Part shown: positions 22,930 to 32,134 of the stretch, piece after piece
Position numbering within the stretch: the stretch's first letter is position 1
How the letters are laid out: each line of letters begins with the position of its first letter
Assembly: GCA_934589225.1 (NCBI GenBank)
Contig: CAKTNS010000026.1
Coordinates: 1 to 42,045 of the forward strand
Reading direction: 5' to 3'
DNA length: 42,045 nt
Source: an uncultured Oscillospiraceae bacterium
GTDB lineage: Bacteria; Bacillota; Clostridia; Oscillospirales; Oscillospiraceae
Translations under genes and position numbers: made by a program
Notes under the pieces: generated by a model
Databases searched by the model: none
Seen by the model: only the letters and a program-made list of their open reading frames with translations
Told to the model about the DNA's origin: nothing

Positions 22930-24438
22930 TCACTCGCTGCGGTGCCGGTATTCATAGGGGCTCATACCGTACTTTTTCTTGAAAATCGTGGAAAAATAGC
23001 TGACGTTGGAGTAGCCCACCGCCTGGGCCACGTCCTGCACCCGCAGGGCGGTGGTTTCCAGCATCTGCACGGAATGGCGCAGGCGCACATCCGTCAGGTA
23101 GTTTACGAAGGTGACCCCCACCTCTTCTTTGAAGATGCGGGAGAAATATTCCGGTGTCAGATGGACCTCCGCCGCCACCTGTTCCAGGCTCAAGGGCTGG
23201 GCGTAGCTTTCCTGGATGTTGCGCATGGCCAGCCGCACCGCCTTGGAACTGGTGTGGGTGGGCCGGGCCTGCCGGGCGCAGAGGGCCGCCAGCTCCAGCA
23301 CCGGCTGCACCGTCTCCCCCATGGATACACTGGCCGCCAGACGCTGCCGGATCTGCTCGGGCTTTTCCGCCTCCAAACCCATGGACAGGGCCTGGGCATA
23401 GAGCAGGTCATAGCAGTCGGCGCAGAATTTGGTGACCGCGTCCACCTCCCCGATGCGCTGCCGGGCGGTGTCCTGCAAAAATTCCTCTAAAATCTGCTGC
23501 CGGGTCACTCCGGTCTGCTGGTACAGCTGCACCCGGATGGCGCTGAGCCGTTCCCGCCAGGTCCTGACCCGGATGTCCAGGGTCTCCAGGGGTACCTCCG
23601 GCTGATACAGCCGCTGCTCTCCCAGGTAAAAGCCGCCGCTGAGGGAGAAGGCCGCCTGCCGGGCCATGGCCGGGATCTGGGACATTTTATCCGTCACGCT
23701 GCTGCTGCCTACCATGCAGCCGTTCAGCTCCTGGACCTGCCGGGCATAGAGCGCCAGCTGCCGGTCCTTTTCCGTAGGGCTCAAGGCCCGGGGGAGATTG
23801 CCCACCACCATGTAGATCCGCTCGGAGTAGTCAAAGCCCGCCACATGTCTGGCCGGGGACTGCTTTGGAAAATGCAGCCCGCCGTTCATGAGGCTCTGCT
23901 TCCATACCGCCAGAGCAAACAGGCCGTTGTCCCGCCAGCGCAGACCGCACTGGCGCAGCTCCTCCAGGTCCCGCTCCTGCAGGGGCTCCCGCTGCCGGAG
24001 GATTTTGCCCACAATGGCGTGGGCCTGGGCCGTATTGGTCAGGCTGTCTCCCTCGCCTCCCTCGGCTGCCCCGCAGAACAGCATCATCCGGGAGAGCATC
24101 TGCTGCAGCACCTCGTTATTCATCTCCGTTTTCAGCAGATACTCGTCCGCCCCCTCCCGCAGGGCGTTCCGGGCCATTTCAAAGTCCGCAAAGGCCGTAA
24201 GCAATACCACCTTGGTAGTGCCGGACTGCTGGCGGATGGCATGGAGCAGCTCCAGGCCGTCCATTACCGGCATTTTGATGTCCGTCAGCACCAGGTCCGG
24301 CTCCTGCTGGCGGTAGAGCTCCAGGCCCTCCTTGCCGTTGTGTGCCACCCCCACCAGGGTGCAGGCGGGATTGGAGCTGATGCAGAATTCCAGCCACTCA
24401 CAAATCAATTTTTCGTCGTCCACGATCATTACTCGCAT
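22930..24438 (-). CDS. AraC-type response regulator (YesN-like)
   Basis: The 502-residue protein has a receiver domain (VDDEK, phosphoacceptor Asp53 in VLTDIKMP, then LLTAF and a Lys in EYLLKTE), a long middle region and a C-terminal AraC helix-turn-helix pair ending FSTIFKKKYGMSPYEYRHR. This architecture is that of YesN-type regulators paired with YesM-type kinases, which usually control uptake and breakdown of carbohydrates. Its first ten bases overlap the end of the kinase gene. As it is co-transcribed with two sulfatases and a transporter pair, it probably activates this locus (inference). Confidence 0.92.
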   Translation of the reverse strand: MRVMIVDDEKLICEWLEFCISSNPACTLVGVAHNGKEGLELYRQQEPDLVLTDIKMPVMDGLELLHAIRQQSGTTKVVLLTAFADFEMARNALREGADEYLLKTEMNNEVLQQMLSRMMLFCGAAEGGEGDSLTNTAQAHAIVGKILRQREPLQERDLEELRQCGLRWRDNGLFALAVWKQSLMNGGLHFPKQSPARHVAGFDYSERIYMVVGNLPRALSPTEKDRQLALYARQVQELNGCMVGSSSVTDKMSQIPAMARQAAFSLSGGFYLGEQRLYQPEVPLETLDIRVRTWRERLSAIRVQLYQQTGVTRQQILEEFLQDTARQRIGEVDAVTKFCADCYDLLYAQALSMGLEAEKPEQIRQRLAASVSMGETVQPVLELAALCARQARPTHTSSKAVRLAMRNIQESYAQPLSLEQVAAEVHLTPEYFSRIFKEEVGVTFVNYLTDVRLRHSVQMLETTALRVQDVAQAVGYSNVSYFSTIFKKKYGMSPYEYRHRSE

Positions 24439-26234
24439 GTTTGCTCCCCCTCCCGATTCTCCTGCAGCCGCCGGGCAGGCAGCCGCAGGGTGATGGTGGT
24501 ACCCATATCCGGCGTGCTCTCAATGGTCGCGCCGTAGCCCTGGCCGTAGTTCAGCCGCAGGCGGTTGTTCACATTGGCAAGGCCGATGGAGTCGCTTTGC
24601 TTCTCCCGGCCGTCCTGCAGGGCCTGCATGTCCGCCGTGACCCGCCGCAGCACCTCCGGGGTCATGCCCGCGCCGTCATCCGCCACCGTCAGCAGCAGGT
24701 CCTGCCCTTCCAGGGCGGAGGAGACCACCACCAGGCCTGAGTCCTCCCGGGCTTCCAGCCCGTGGAAAATGGCGTTTTCCACCAGGGGCTGCAAAATCAG
24801 CGGCGGCACCTGGCAGCTGCCTGTCTCCGGGGCCAGATCCATTTCAAAATGGACCTTGTCCCCATAGCGCAGCTTCTGCACCACCAGATATTTCCGGGTG
24901 TTTTCAAATTCCGCCTCCAGCGGGATGGCCTCCTCCGTGGTCCGGAGGGTCGTCCGCAGAAGGTCCGTAAAGGCCTGGATCATCTGCACCGCCTGGTCGC
25001 TTTTCCCCATCTCCACCGTGCAGCGGATGGAAAAGAGCATGTTGTAGAGGAAATGGGGATTGATCTGGGCCCGGAGGAAATTCATTTCCGCCAGCCGCTT
25101 CTGCCGCTCCTGCTCCGTTACCGCCTGCATGAGGCTGGTGATCTCCCCGGCCATGTGGTTGAAGCTCTGGCTGAGCAGGTCGATTTCCCGGGTCCCCGTA
25201 TGGACGGAAACCGGGGTGAAGTTTCTGCCTCCAAAGGCATCCATGGCACGGCTCAGGCCCATTAAGGGCTTGGCGATCTTCTGGGCCTGGGCCAGGGCCG
25301 CCCCCAGGCTCAACACCAGGCAGCCTGCCAGCACCCCGGCGATGATCGTATACATCCGGTTCAGCTCCCCGAAGATCATCTCCGCGGGGATCTCCTCCAC
25401 GATGGTCCAGCCGGTGTTCTCGTCCAGATAGGTGGTCAGCAGGAAGGGCTTCCCCTGCTTGCGGATCATGGTGGCGCAGTTGGTGCCGTAGAGCTCCGCC
25501 ATGGCCTGGGGGTCTACAAACTGCTTGCCCAGCAGCTTCTTATTGGGGTGAGAGACGATATAGCCCTGCTGGTCGTAGATGTAGATTTCGCTGCCGTCGG
25601 CCAGGGCCGGCTCATAGAGGCGCTGCAGCACCCCCTCGTCCATCAGCACCATGAGGATGCAGTCGTCCTCCCCCTGTCCCGCCGCCTGACACACCGCAAA
25701 CTGATAGCGGGTGCCGTCCGCCGTGGGGAAGGTGCTGCTGAAGAGCACCGTTCCTTCCGGGGCATCCAGCAGCTTTCGGCGGAGCCTGCGATACCACAGC
25801 TGGGATTCCAGATAGGGCGGCCGCTCCTGGGGCGGCAGGGAAGAATAAATACCCCGGGCCCCGGCGATCAGGGGGTCGTGGTCCATGCCGATGGGGCTGA
25901 ATACACTGCTGTATTTATACTTTTCCTCCGTCAAAAAAGCGTCCATATCCAGCTCCACATCTTCCGGGAACCCGGGCAGCTCCGTGAGCTCGTAGCGATA
26001 CAGGCCCACCAGGGTGGTGGCGCTGGTTTTGATGGTGTTGGTCCGCTCACTGATCTGCCGCAGCAAATCCAGGCGGGACGCGCCGATCTGCTTGGTCATC
26101 ATCTGCCGGGCCGTCAGCGCCACGCTGAAGCCCAGCAGCACAAAGGCCAGGCTCAACACCAGAACATTGGACAGAAACACCTGAATTTTGATGCATTGTA
26201 CCCGATTTTTCAGTTTCTCCAGGAATGTCTTCAC
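24429..26234 (-). CDS. Sensor histidine kinase (YesM-like)
   Basis: The 601-residue kinase has a membrane segment at residues about 17-40, a large extracellular sensing region, a second membrane segment at about 288-308, a HAMP linker, and the YesM-type phosphorylation box INPHFLYNMLF near residue 392. The ATP-binding domain shows LVENAIFHG, ADDGAGM and SIGLANVNNRL. The start codon is GTG with AAAGGA upstream. The extracellular domain probably senses a ligand outside the cell. It lies 26 bases after the second sulfatase gene, inside the same transcript as its response regulator. Confidence 0.92.
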   Translation of the reverse strand: MKTFLEKLKNRVQCIKIQVFLSNVLVLSLAFVLLGFSVALTARQMMTKQIGASRLDLLRQISERTNTIKTSATTLVGLYRYELTELPGFPEDVELDMDAFLTEEKYKYSSVFSPIGMDHDPLIAGARGIYSSLPPQERPPYLESQLWYRRLRRKLLDAPEGTVLFSSTFPTADGTRYQFAVCQAAGQGEDDCILMVLMDEGVLQRLYEPALADGSEIYIYDQQGYIVSHPNKKLLGKQFVDPQAMAELYGTNCATMIRKQGKPFLLTTYLDENTGWTIVEEIPAEMIFGELNRMYTIIAGVLAGCLVLSLGAALAQAQKIAKPLMGLSRAMDAFGGRNFTPVSVHTGTREIDLLSQSFNHMAGEITSLMQAVTEQERQKRLAEMNFLRAQINPHFLYNMLFSIRCTVEMGKSDQAVQMIQAFTDLLRTTLRTTEEAIPLEAEFENTRKYLVVQKLRYGDKVHFEMDLAPETGSCQVPPLILQPLVENAIFHGLEAREDSGLVVVSSALEGQDLLLTVADDGAGMTPEVLRRVTADMQALQDGREKQSDSIGLANVNNRLRLNYGQGYGATIESTPDMGTTITLRLPARRLQENREGEQTCE

Positions 26235-26260
26235 GGTTTTTTCTGTCCTTTCTTCTTCAT

Positions 26261-27694
26261 TTAACGCAGCCGATAGGGGGCGTAATTGGGATTTTCTTTG
26301 ATATAGTCGTCACAGCTGTGGGCGGGGCTGCCGTCTCCCCAGGTGCCGGCCAGACCGATCTGGCCGGAGCCGAAGACCGGCTCCTTGGCCCCGTCGATCT
26401 GGGGGTCTACGTACCGGGCGAACCATTTTTCCAGGCGCAGCTTCATTTCCCCGCCCAGGGCCTGCCACTGCTCCTCTTTCAGAAGATTCCGGGTCTCGCC
26501 GGGGTCCTCCTGAAGATCATACAGCTCGTTGGGGCCGTAGGGATAGCGGGTGATGTACTTGTAGCGGCGGCCCCGGATCATCCGGTTGGGGCCGTATTCG
26601 TCCAGCACCACCACTTCCTCATGCTGCCGGAAGTCCTTTCCCTCCAGGGCCGGGGCGAAGGAGACACCGGGGCGGCGCTGCCCATCCGCCGCGGGCACCC
26701 CCACATATTCCAGGAGCGTAGGCATAAAGTCGTAGGCCGAGACCAGGGCATCGCACACCGTGCCCGCCGGAATGCGGCCGGGCTGCCGGGCGATGAAGGG
26801 CACCTTCACACTCTCCTCAAACATATTGATGGGGAAGGTGGCGTTGCCCTTGCCCCAGAACCCGTGGTGGCCGCAGCTGAAGCCGTTGTCCGCCGTGAAG
26901 ATCACCAGGGTGTCCCGGGTCATGTCCAGCTGGTCCAGCTTGTCCAAAATTCTTCCGATGGCGGCATCCATGGCCGTCACCGCGGCAAAATAGCCGATGA
27001 GATTGCTGCGCTCATCCTTGGCCACTTCATCCGTCAGATAGATGCTGTCCGGATTCCGGGGCAGATGGGGGACGGACTCAAAGGGGCAGTCCTTGTAAAG
27101 GTCCGTATACTCCTTGGGATGGTTGTTGAGCCAGGGGGCATGGGGGGCCGTATAGCCCACATACAGAAGGAAGGGGTCCTCCTTCCCTGCCCGGCTGTCC
27201 AGGTATTCCAGGGCGTCATCGGTGATGGCATCGGTGACGTAGCGCTCCTCCTTATAGAGCTTGCCGTCTTTATAGATGGGGGCGCCGTAGTAGGGGCCGC
27301 CGCCGCTTTTGTGGCAGTACCAGTGGGAAAAGCCCTGCTGGGGCTTTTCGGAGGCACCCATGTGCCACTTGCCGGACAGGGCGCAGTCGTAGCCCGCGTC
27401 GGAAAGGGCTCTTGTATAGGAGTACTGCCCCGCCAGATATTCAATGGCGGCCTGCCGGTCGTCATCGTCCCGGAGCCAGTCGTGAATGCCGTGCTGACTG
27501 GGAATGCAGCCGGTCAGCAGGCTGGCCCGGGCGGGGGAGCAGACGGGAGAGGCGCAGAAGAAATTGTCAAAGCGCATTCCCTGGGCGGCCAGGCGGTCGA
27601 TATTGGGGGTGATGATCTCCCGGTTTCCGGTACAGCCCAGGGACCACCAGCCCTGATCGTCCGATAAAAGGAACACAATATTGGGACGTTTCAC
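26261..27694 (-). CDS. Sulfatase (formylglycine type, Cys), no signal peptide seen
   Basis: The 477-residue S1-family sulfatase has the Asp pair LSDDQGW (residues 10-16), the maturation motif CSPAR (Cys52 to Arg56) in VCSPARASLLTG, and the later metal segment TADNGFSCGHHGFWGK. It starts MKRPNIVFLLSDD, with no signal peptide, so it should be cytoplasmic. The GTG at 27694 is chosen because AGGAGG lies eight bases upstream; an ATG nine codons earlier is very close to the promoter -10 box. It is the first gene of a six-gene operon that also holds the kinase, regulator, the other sulfatase and the ChrA pair. Confidence 0.92.
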   Translation of the reverse strand: MKRPNIVFLLSDDQGWWSLGCTGNREIITPNIDRLAAQGMRFDNFFCASPVCSPARASLLTGCIPSQHGIHDWLRDDDDRQAAIEYLAGQYSYTRALSDAGYDCALSGKWHMGASEKPQQGFSHWYCHKSGGGPYYGAPIYKDGKLYKEERYVTDAITDDALEYLDSRAGKEDPFLLYVGYTAPHAPWLNNHPKEYTDLYKDCPFESVPHLPRNPDSIYLTDEVAKDERSNLIGYFAAVTAMDAAIGRILDKLDQLDMTRDTLVIFTADNGFSCGHHGFWGKGNATFPINMFEESVKVPFIARQPGRIPAGTVCDALVSAYDFMPTLLEYVGVPAADGQRRPGVSFAPALEGKDFRQHEEVVVLDEYGPNRMIRGRRYKYITRYPYGPNELYDLQEDPGETRNLLKEEQWQALGGEMKLRLEKWFARYVDPQIDGAKEPVFGSGQIGLAGTWGDGSPAHSCDDYIKENPNYAPYRLR

Positions 27695-27719
27695 TGTTGT
27701 TACCTCCTGTTTACGGTTC

Positions 27720-27748
27720 ATAATAGCACATTTCCTTAAAATAGTAAA
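27720..27748 (-). promoter_or_regulatory. Promoter of the sulfatase/two-component/ChrA operon
   Basis: On the minus strand TTTACT (27748-27743) and TATTAT (27725-27720) are exactly 17 bases apart. The -35 box lies in the T-rich tail of the preceding terminator, so one transcript ends where the next begins. Confidence 0.75.
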
Positions 27749-27786
27749 GCCGCGGCAAGCCGCGATAAACGGCCTGCTGCGGCTTT
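27733..27786 (-). terminator. Terminator of the sulfonate-type ABC importer operon
   Basis: A 17-bp nearly perfect stem (arms 27746-27762 and 27770-27786, two wobble pairs) is followed on the minus strand by TACTATTTT. It lies 29 bases after the last ATPase gene. Confidence 0.85.
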
Positions 27787-27815
27787 GCGTTTCATAACGT
27801 AAGGTTGCGGAAAAA

Positions 27816-28562
27816 TTACCACCACTTGATAAGATCCGTGACCTTGTTGCGCAGGTCCACGAAGTCGGGGCTGGCGATGTCCCGGGGACGGGGCAGGTCA
27901 TTGTCGATGCTGCACTTGATGGAGGTGGGCTTGTTGGTCAGGACCATGATCCGCTGGCCCATGTACACGGCCTCCTCAATGTTGTGGGTGATAAACAGCA
28001 CCGTGGTGCCGGTGCGCTGCCAGAGGCTGATGAGCTCATCTTCCAGGTGGTAGCGCAGCTGAATGTCCAGCTGGCCGTAGGGCTCATCCATCAGCAGCAG
28101 GTCCGGCTGGGTGGCAAAGGCCCGGGCGATGACCACCCGCTGGAGCATACTGGCCGAGAGCTGGTCCGGATAATAGTGGCGATACTTGGTCAGGCCCACG
28201 ATGTCCAGATACTCGTCAACCAAGGCCTTGGCCTTGGCTTTTTCCACGCCCTTGATGTCCAGGCCGAAGCCCACGTTTTCTTCCACCGTCAGCCAGGGCA
28301 TGGTGGAATACTCCTGGAAAATATAGGCGATGTTGTGTTTTTTCAGGTCTACCGGCTCGCCGTCCAGCAGAATTTCACCGGCGGTGGGCTTGTAGAGCTT
28401 GGTCAGGCTGTTGAGGAAGGTGGTCTTGCCGCAGCCCGTAGGGCCCACGATGCAGAGGAACTCTCCCTTGGCCACGTCGAAGGAGATGTCGTTGAGCACC
28501 AACAGATCTCCGAATTTTTTGGTCAGGTGCTTTACCTGTACCTTGGGCATTTCCTGTGCCAT
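27816..28562 (-). CDS. Taurine/sulfonate-type ABC importer ATPase A, degenerate signature motif
   Basis: The 248-residue ATPase resembles SsuB/TauB proteins. Walker A GPTGCGKTT (40-48), the Q-loop Gln in FQEYSTMPW, Walker B with the catalytic Glu (LLLMDEP, 154-160) and the switch His193 (ITHNIEE) are intact. The ABC signature, normally LSGGM followed by QR, reads LSASM (135-139). That motif acts on ATP bound by the partner subunit, here ATPase B, so the site completed by this motif should be weak. The gene is last in the five-gene operon, 15 bases after ATPase B, with AAAGGAG before the ATG. Confidence 0.92.
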   Translation of the reverse strand: MAQEMPKVQVKHLTKKFGDLLVLNDISFDVAKGEFLCIVGPTGCGKTTFLNSLTKLYKPTAGEILLDGEPVDLKKHNIAYIFQEYSTMPWLTVEENVGFGLDIKGVEKAKAKALVDEYLDIVGLTKYRHYYPDQLSASMLQRVVIARAFATQPDLLLMDEPYGQLDIQLRYHLEDELISLWQRTGTTVLFITHNIEEAVYMGQRIMVLTNKPTSIKCSIDNDLPRPRDIASPDFVDLRNKVTDLIKWW

Positions 28563-28577
28563 AGCGATTCTCCTTTC

Positions 28578-29366
28578 TTACAGACTGGGGTCCATGTTGT
28601 CCGTGATCTCCTTGCGCAGGCGCAGGAACTCCGGGTCCACATAGTCTCTGGGGTGGGGCATGGTAATGGTGTACTCCTGCTTGATATGGGTGGGGCAGTT
28701 GGTCAGCAGGATGATCCGGTCTGCCAGGAACAGGGCTTCCTCGATGTTGTTGGTCACGAAGACCACCGTGCGCTTTTCCTTCTGCCAGATGCGCTGCAGC
28801 TCCTCTTCCATCATATACCGGGTCTGGGCATCCAGGTGGCCGAAGGGCTCGTCCATGAGCATGATGTCCGGCTGATTGGCGTAGGCCCGGGCGATGCCCA
28901 CTCTCTGGCGCATACCGCCGGAGAGCTGGCTGGGATAGCTCTTTTCAAAGCCCGTCAGGCCCACCAGGTCCAGGTACTTGCGGATGCGCTCCTGCTGCTC
29001 CTGCTTGGGCAGATGGCGGACGCTGGGGCCGAAGCCCACGTTCTCCTCCACCGTCAGCCAGGGGAACAGGCTGGTCTTCTGATACACCACGCCCCGCTCG
29101 GGAGAGGGGCCGGTGACCTTCTGGCCCCGGGTGTACACCGCTCCGGCGGTGGGCTTGTCCAGGCCCGCCAGAATATTCAGCAGGGTGGTCTTGCCGCACT
29201 GTCCGGCGCCGAAGAGCACCAGGAACTCGTTTTCTCTGACTTCAAAATTCACATCCTGCAGGACCACGTTGGCCTCGCCGTTCTTTTCGTAGCTCTCAAA
29301 GGTACGGCCCACACCCCGGCATTCCAGTACAGGAGCGTTCTTTACATTCCCTTCTGCTCGTTCCAT
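28578..29366 (-). CDS. Taurine/sulfonate-type ABC importer ATPase B, switch His replaced by Asn
   Basis: The 262-residue SsuB/TauB-like ATPase has Walker A GAGQCGKTT (53-61), Q-loop VVYQKTSLFPW, an intact signature LSGGMRQR (148-155) and Walker B with catalytic Glu (IMLMDEP). The switch histidine, expected as THD or THN, is Asn206 (VTNNIEE). With ATPase A's altered signature this leaves one composite ATP site lacking both elements and the other complete. A GTG six bases upstream is in frame, but AAAGGAG nine bases from the ATG supports 29366. The gene overlaps the permease gene by 25 bases. Confidence 0.92.
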   Translation of the reverse strand: MERAEGNVKNAPVLECRGVGRTFESYEKNGEANVVLQDVNFEVRENEFLVLFGAGQCGKTTLLNILAGLDKPTAGAVYTRGQKVTGPSPERGVVYQKTSLFPWLTVEENVGFGPSVRHLPKQEQQERIRKYLDLVGLTGFEKSYPSQLSGGMRQRVGIARAYANQPDIMLMDEPFGHLDAQTRYMMEEELQRIWQKEKRTVVFVTNNIEEALFLADRIILLTNCPTHIKQEYTITMPHPRDYVDPEFLRLRKEITDNMDPSL

Positions 29367-30145
29367 GCACACAGTCTCCTTTCCAGTGCGGATGTCAGTG
29401 TTGCCAGCAGGAAGCCGATGATGCCGATGGCCACCATGCCGACCATGATTTGCAGGGTATTTCCGGTGTTCATGCCCCGGACGATCATCCAGCCCACGCC
29501 CTCATCGGAGCGGACCATTTCCGCACCGACCACGGCACTCCAGCCGGCGGTAACGGCGATCTGCAAACCGGCGAAAATATAGGGTACGGAACTGGGCAGC
29601 ACAATGCGGAAGAACACCTGCCGCTCGCTGGCACCCAGCATCCGGGCCGCGCCCATAAGCTCCGGGTCCACGTTTCTGGCACCGTCATAGGTATTGACGG
29701 TGATGAAGGTGAAGCAGCCCAGGAAGATGATGAAGAACTTGCTCTGGTCTCCCAGTCCGAACCACAAAATGGACAAAGGGATCCAGGCCAGAGGCGGGAT
29801 GGGCCGGACAAATTCAAAAATAGGCTTCAAAATGGCTTCCAGCATCTTGGAATAGCCCATGCCGATGCCCAGAGCGATACCGGCAACGGTGGCCAGAAGG
29901 AAGGCAACGCCCACCCGGTAAAGGCTGATGCCGATGTGGGCCAGCATGGTGTATTTGCCCACGGGCTCCACAAAGCTTTTAAAGAAGGCCCCCAGCACCG
30001 TACTGGCGGCGGGCAGGAACATGGAGGCGCTGGTAAACCGGGCCACCAGCTCCCAGACCACCAAAAGGGTCATGAGGGAGAGAATGGTGTAGATCACAAC
30101 CAGCTGCTTCTGAGAAAAGCGGCTGTCCTTGGTATTGTCGATCAC
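29342..30145 (-). CDS. Taurine/sulfonate-type ABC importer permease 2
   Basis: The 267-residue permease (SsuC/TauC type) has about six membrane segments and the coupling loop GAARMLGASERQVFFRIVLPSS, preceded by the family segment RPIPPLAWIPLSILWFGLG. It overlaps the first permease gene by ATGA and the ATPase B gene by 25 bases. Most SsuC/TauC systems use one permease as a homodimer; here two different permeases with clearly diverged sequences are encoded side by side, which suggests a heterodimeric pore matching the two ATPases. Confidence 0.92.
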   Translation of the reverse strand: MIDNTKDSRFSQKQLVVIYTILSLMTLLVVWELVARFTSASMFLPAASTVLGAFFKSFVEPVGKYTMLAHIGISLYRVGVAFLLATVAGIALGIGMGYSKMLEAILKPIFEFVRPIPPLAWIPLSILWFGLGDQSKFFIIFLGCFTFITVNTYDGARNVDPELMGAARMLGASERQVFFRIVLPSSVPYIFAGLQIAVTAGWSAVVGAEMVRSDEGVGWMIVRGMNTGNTLQIMVGMVAIGIIGFLLATLTSALERRLCAWNEQKGM

Positions 30146-30942
30146 CGCTTCTTTCCTCCTTTCACAAAACGCTTTTGCAGGGCTTCCAGAATGTAGTTCA
30201 GGGCCAGGCCGATAAAGCCGATGGTCAGCATGCCCACGATGATCACGTCGGGGCGGCCCAGCATCCGGGCCATCTGGATCATGTAGCCCAGACCCTTGGT
30301 AGCGGCCAGCAGCTCGGCGGCCACCAGGGCCACCCAGGAGGAGCCCAGGGCCAGACGAAGGCCGGTAAAGATCATGGGCAGGGCCGTGGGAATGGCCACC
30401 TTAAACAGCAGCTGCCGGTTGGAAGCGCCGAAGGTCTTGCCCACCCACAGATGGACCTGGCTGGTGCGCTTGATGCCGGCATAGCTGTTGACCGTGGCGC
30501 TGATAAAGGCGGCAAAGAAGATGATGCCCACCTTGGAGGCATAGCCGATGCCCAGCCACAGGATCATCAGAGGGATCCAGGCCAGGGCGGGGATGGGGCG
30601 GATGATGTCAAACAGGGGCTTGGTAAAGAGCTCAAACCGGCGGCTCCAGGCCATGCCCACGCCCAGGGGCACGCCGATGAGCACGCCCACCGCATAGCCG
30701 CCCAGGGCGATCTTCAGGCTGGCCCAGATGTTCTGGAACAACGTTGCGCCGTCGGGGTTGGTGCCGCCCTTGAGCTTGTAAACCAGGGTGCTGAAAATTT
30801 TGGCCGGACTGGGAAGCATCATCGGGCTGATCAAATGCAGCACATCGGTACAAAGCTCCCAGACCAGCAGAACAAACAGGAATGAACAGATGGAGATCAG
30901 GTGGTATTTCTGTTTCTTCAAGAACTGCTTCACAGGTTTCAC
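30142..30942 (-). CDS. Taurine/sulfonate-type ABC importer permease 1
   Basis: The 266-residue SsuC/TauC-type permease has RPIPALAWIPLMILWLGIG and the coupling loop VGKTFGASNRQLLFKVAIPTA in the expected order, with about six membrane segments. The coupling loop differs from that of permease 2 (KTFGASNR against RMLGASER), so each may dock a different ATPase. It starts 106 bases after the binding-protein stop, with a GC-rich hairpin in the gap. The ribosome site is weak (AAAGGCACGG). Together with permease 2 it would form the pore of the importer. Confidence 0.92.
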   Translation of the reverse strand: MKPVKQFLKKQKYHLISICSFLFVLLVWELCTDVLHLISPMMLPSPAKIFSTLVYKLKGGTNPDGATLFQNIWASLKIALGGYAVGVLIGVPLGVGMAWSRRFELFTKPLFDIIRPIPALAWIPLMILWLGIGYASKVGIIFFAAFISATVNSYAGIKRTSQVHLWVGKTFGASNRQLLFKVAIPTALPMIFTGLRLALGSSWVALVAAELLAATKGLGYMIQMARMLGRPDVIIVGMLTIGFIGLALNYILEALQKRFVKGGKKR

Positions 30943-30971
30943 CGTGCCTTTCTTAGTTTTCCTTTTGCTGT

Positions 30972-30999
30972 GGGCGGAGGAACCGTCGCTCCTCCGCCC
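30972..30999 (-). ncRNA. Intercistronic hairpin between binding-protein and permease genes
   Basis: GGGCGGAGGA and TCCTCCGCCC form a perfect 10-bp stem with an 8-base loop. On the minus strand no T run follows. Hairpins at this place commonly keep the binding-protein message more abundant than that of the membrane components, which is the likely role here (inference). Confidence 0.75.
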
Positions 31000-31048
31000 T
31001 CAACAACACATTCCGGGCCGATGCCCGAAGGAGGGAAATGTAGATCGC

Positions 31049-32101
31049 TTACTTATAGGCCTTTACGAAGGTATCGACGACGTTGGTCTCGAACTTGTCG
31101 ATGACGTTGGGCTCCAGCTGGCCCTGGCCTACGTAGAACTCGCCCAGCTCCTTGGCAAATCTGCCGATCTGGCGGTCCTTCCAGTCGGCACGGGTGATGA
31201 ACCGGGCACGCTGCAGGTCGGATACGCAGTTCTCGCGGCTGGTCTCGGAGCCGTTTTCCTTCAGGAACTGTACAAACAGGTCGGCGGCCATCTCCTGGTC
31301 GTTCTGAATGGCCTCGCAGGCCTCGGTCAGAGCGTCCATGTAGGCCTGGACCAGCTCGGGCTTGCCCTCTACGGCCTTCCGGTTGGCAACCACCATGTCC
31401 ACATAGCTGGTGCCCATTTCGGACAGACTGCCCACCTGGACCATACCGGCGTTCAGGGCGTCAAAGAAGGTGGGAACGTTCAGGGAAACGGCATCACACT
31501 GGCCGGCCTGCAGCGCCTGGAAGGCCTGGACGCTGTCCATGTTGACGATGCTCACATCGGTGGACTCCAGGCCCAGCTTTTCCAGCCACTTGAGCACGGT
31601 CATGTGCTGGGCGGTGCCGACTGGGGTCAGGATGGTGATGCCCTTCACGGTGTCGGGGCTGCCCTTCACGGTGGGGTAAGAGGGATTGTAGCCCTCGTCG
31701 GTGGCGATGGGGCTGTCGGGTCTGACGAAGACACCCAGGCCGTCGGCGCTCTCCAGAACCTCGCCGATGATCATCTCATCGTAGTTGGCAACGCCGGTAA
31801 CGGCAGCGGCACCCATGGCACCCACGTCCCACAGGTCGGCGGCCAGGGCCTCGTTCATAGGCGCGCCGGTGGCGAACATGGTCACATCCATCTGGAAGCC
31901 GTACTTTTCACCCAGGTTGTTCTGCTGGATGTAGTAGGTGGGCAGGCTGGTGATAAAGGGCATGGCGGCCACACGCAGAGTGGGCAGCTCCCCGGAGTCG
32001 GACTTGCCGTCGGCCTTGGCGTTGGAGCCGGAGTTGCCTCCGCAGGCAGCCAGAGACAGGGCCAGAACCAGAGCCAGGATCAGGGCCAAATACTTTTTCA
32101 T
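31049..32101 (-). CDS. Taurine/sulfonate-type ABC importer substrate-binding lipoprotein
   Basis: The 350-residue protein starts with a lipoprotein signal (MKKYLALILALVLALSLAACGGN; lipobox LSLAAC) and a Gly/Ser/Lys linker. The mature part is of the SsuA/TauA/NMT1-like type (LRVAAMPFITSLPTYYIQQ, then ALAADLWDVGAMGAAAV and the ligand-loop DAVSLNVPTF). Family members bind sulfonates, nitrate, or thiamine precursors. The surrounding sulfatases and maturase favour an organosulfur ligand, perhaps a small sulfate ester (inference). The ATG is set by AGGAGG. It heads the five-gene importer operon. Confidence 0.9.
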   Translation of the reverse strand: MKKYLALILALVLALSLAACGGNSGSNAKADGKSDSGELPTLRVAAMPFITSLPTYYIQQNNLGEKYGFQMDVTMFATGAPMNEALAADLWDVGAMGAAAVTGVANYDEMIIGEVLESADGLGVFVRPDSPIATDEGYNPSYPTVKGSPDTVKGITILTPVGTAQHMTVLKWLEKLGLESTDVSIVNMDSVQAFQALQAGQCDAVSLNVPTFFDALNAGMVQVGSLSEMGTSYVDMVVANRKAVEGKPELVQAYMDALTEACEAIQNDQEMAADLFVQFLKENGSETSRENCVSDLQRARFITRADWKDRQIGRFAKELGEFYVGQGQLEPNVIDKFETNVVDTFVKAYK

Positions 32102-32134
32102 TTTGTTTCCTCCTAAAAAGAATTTTCTGTTGTT

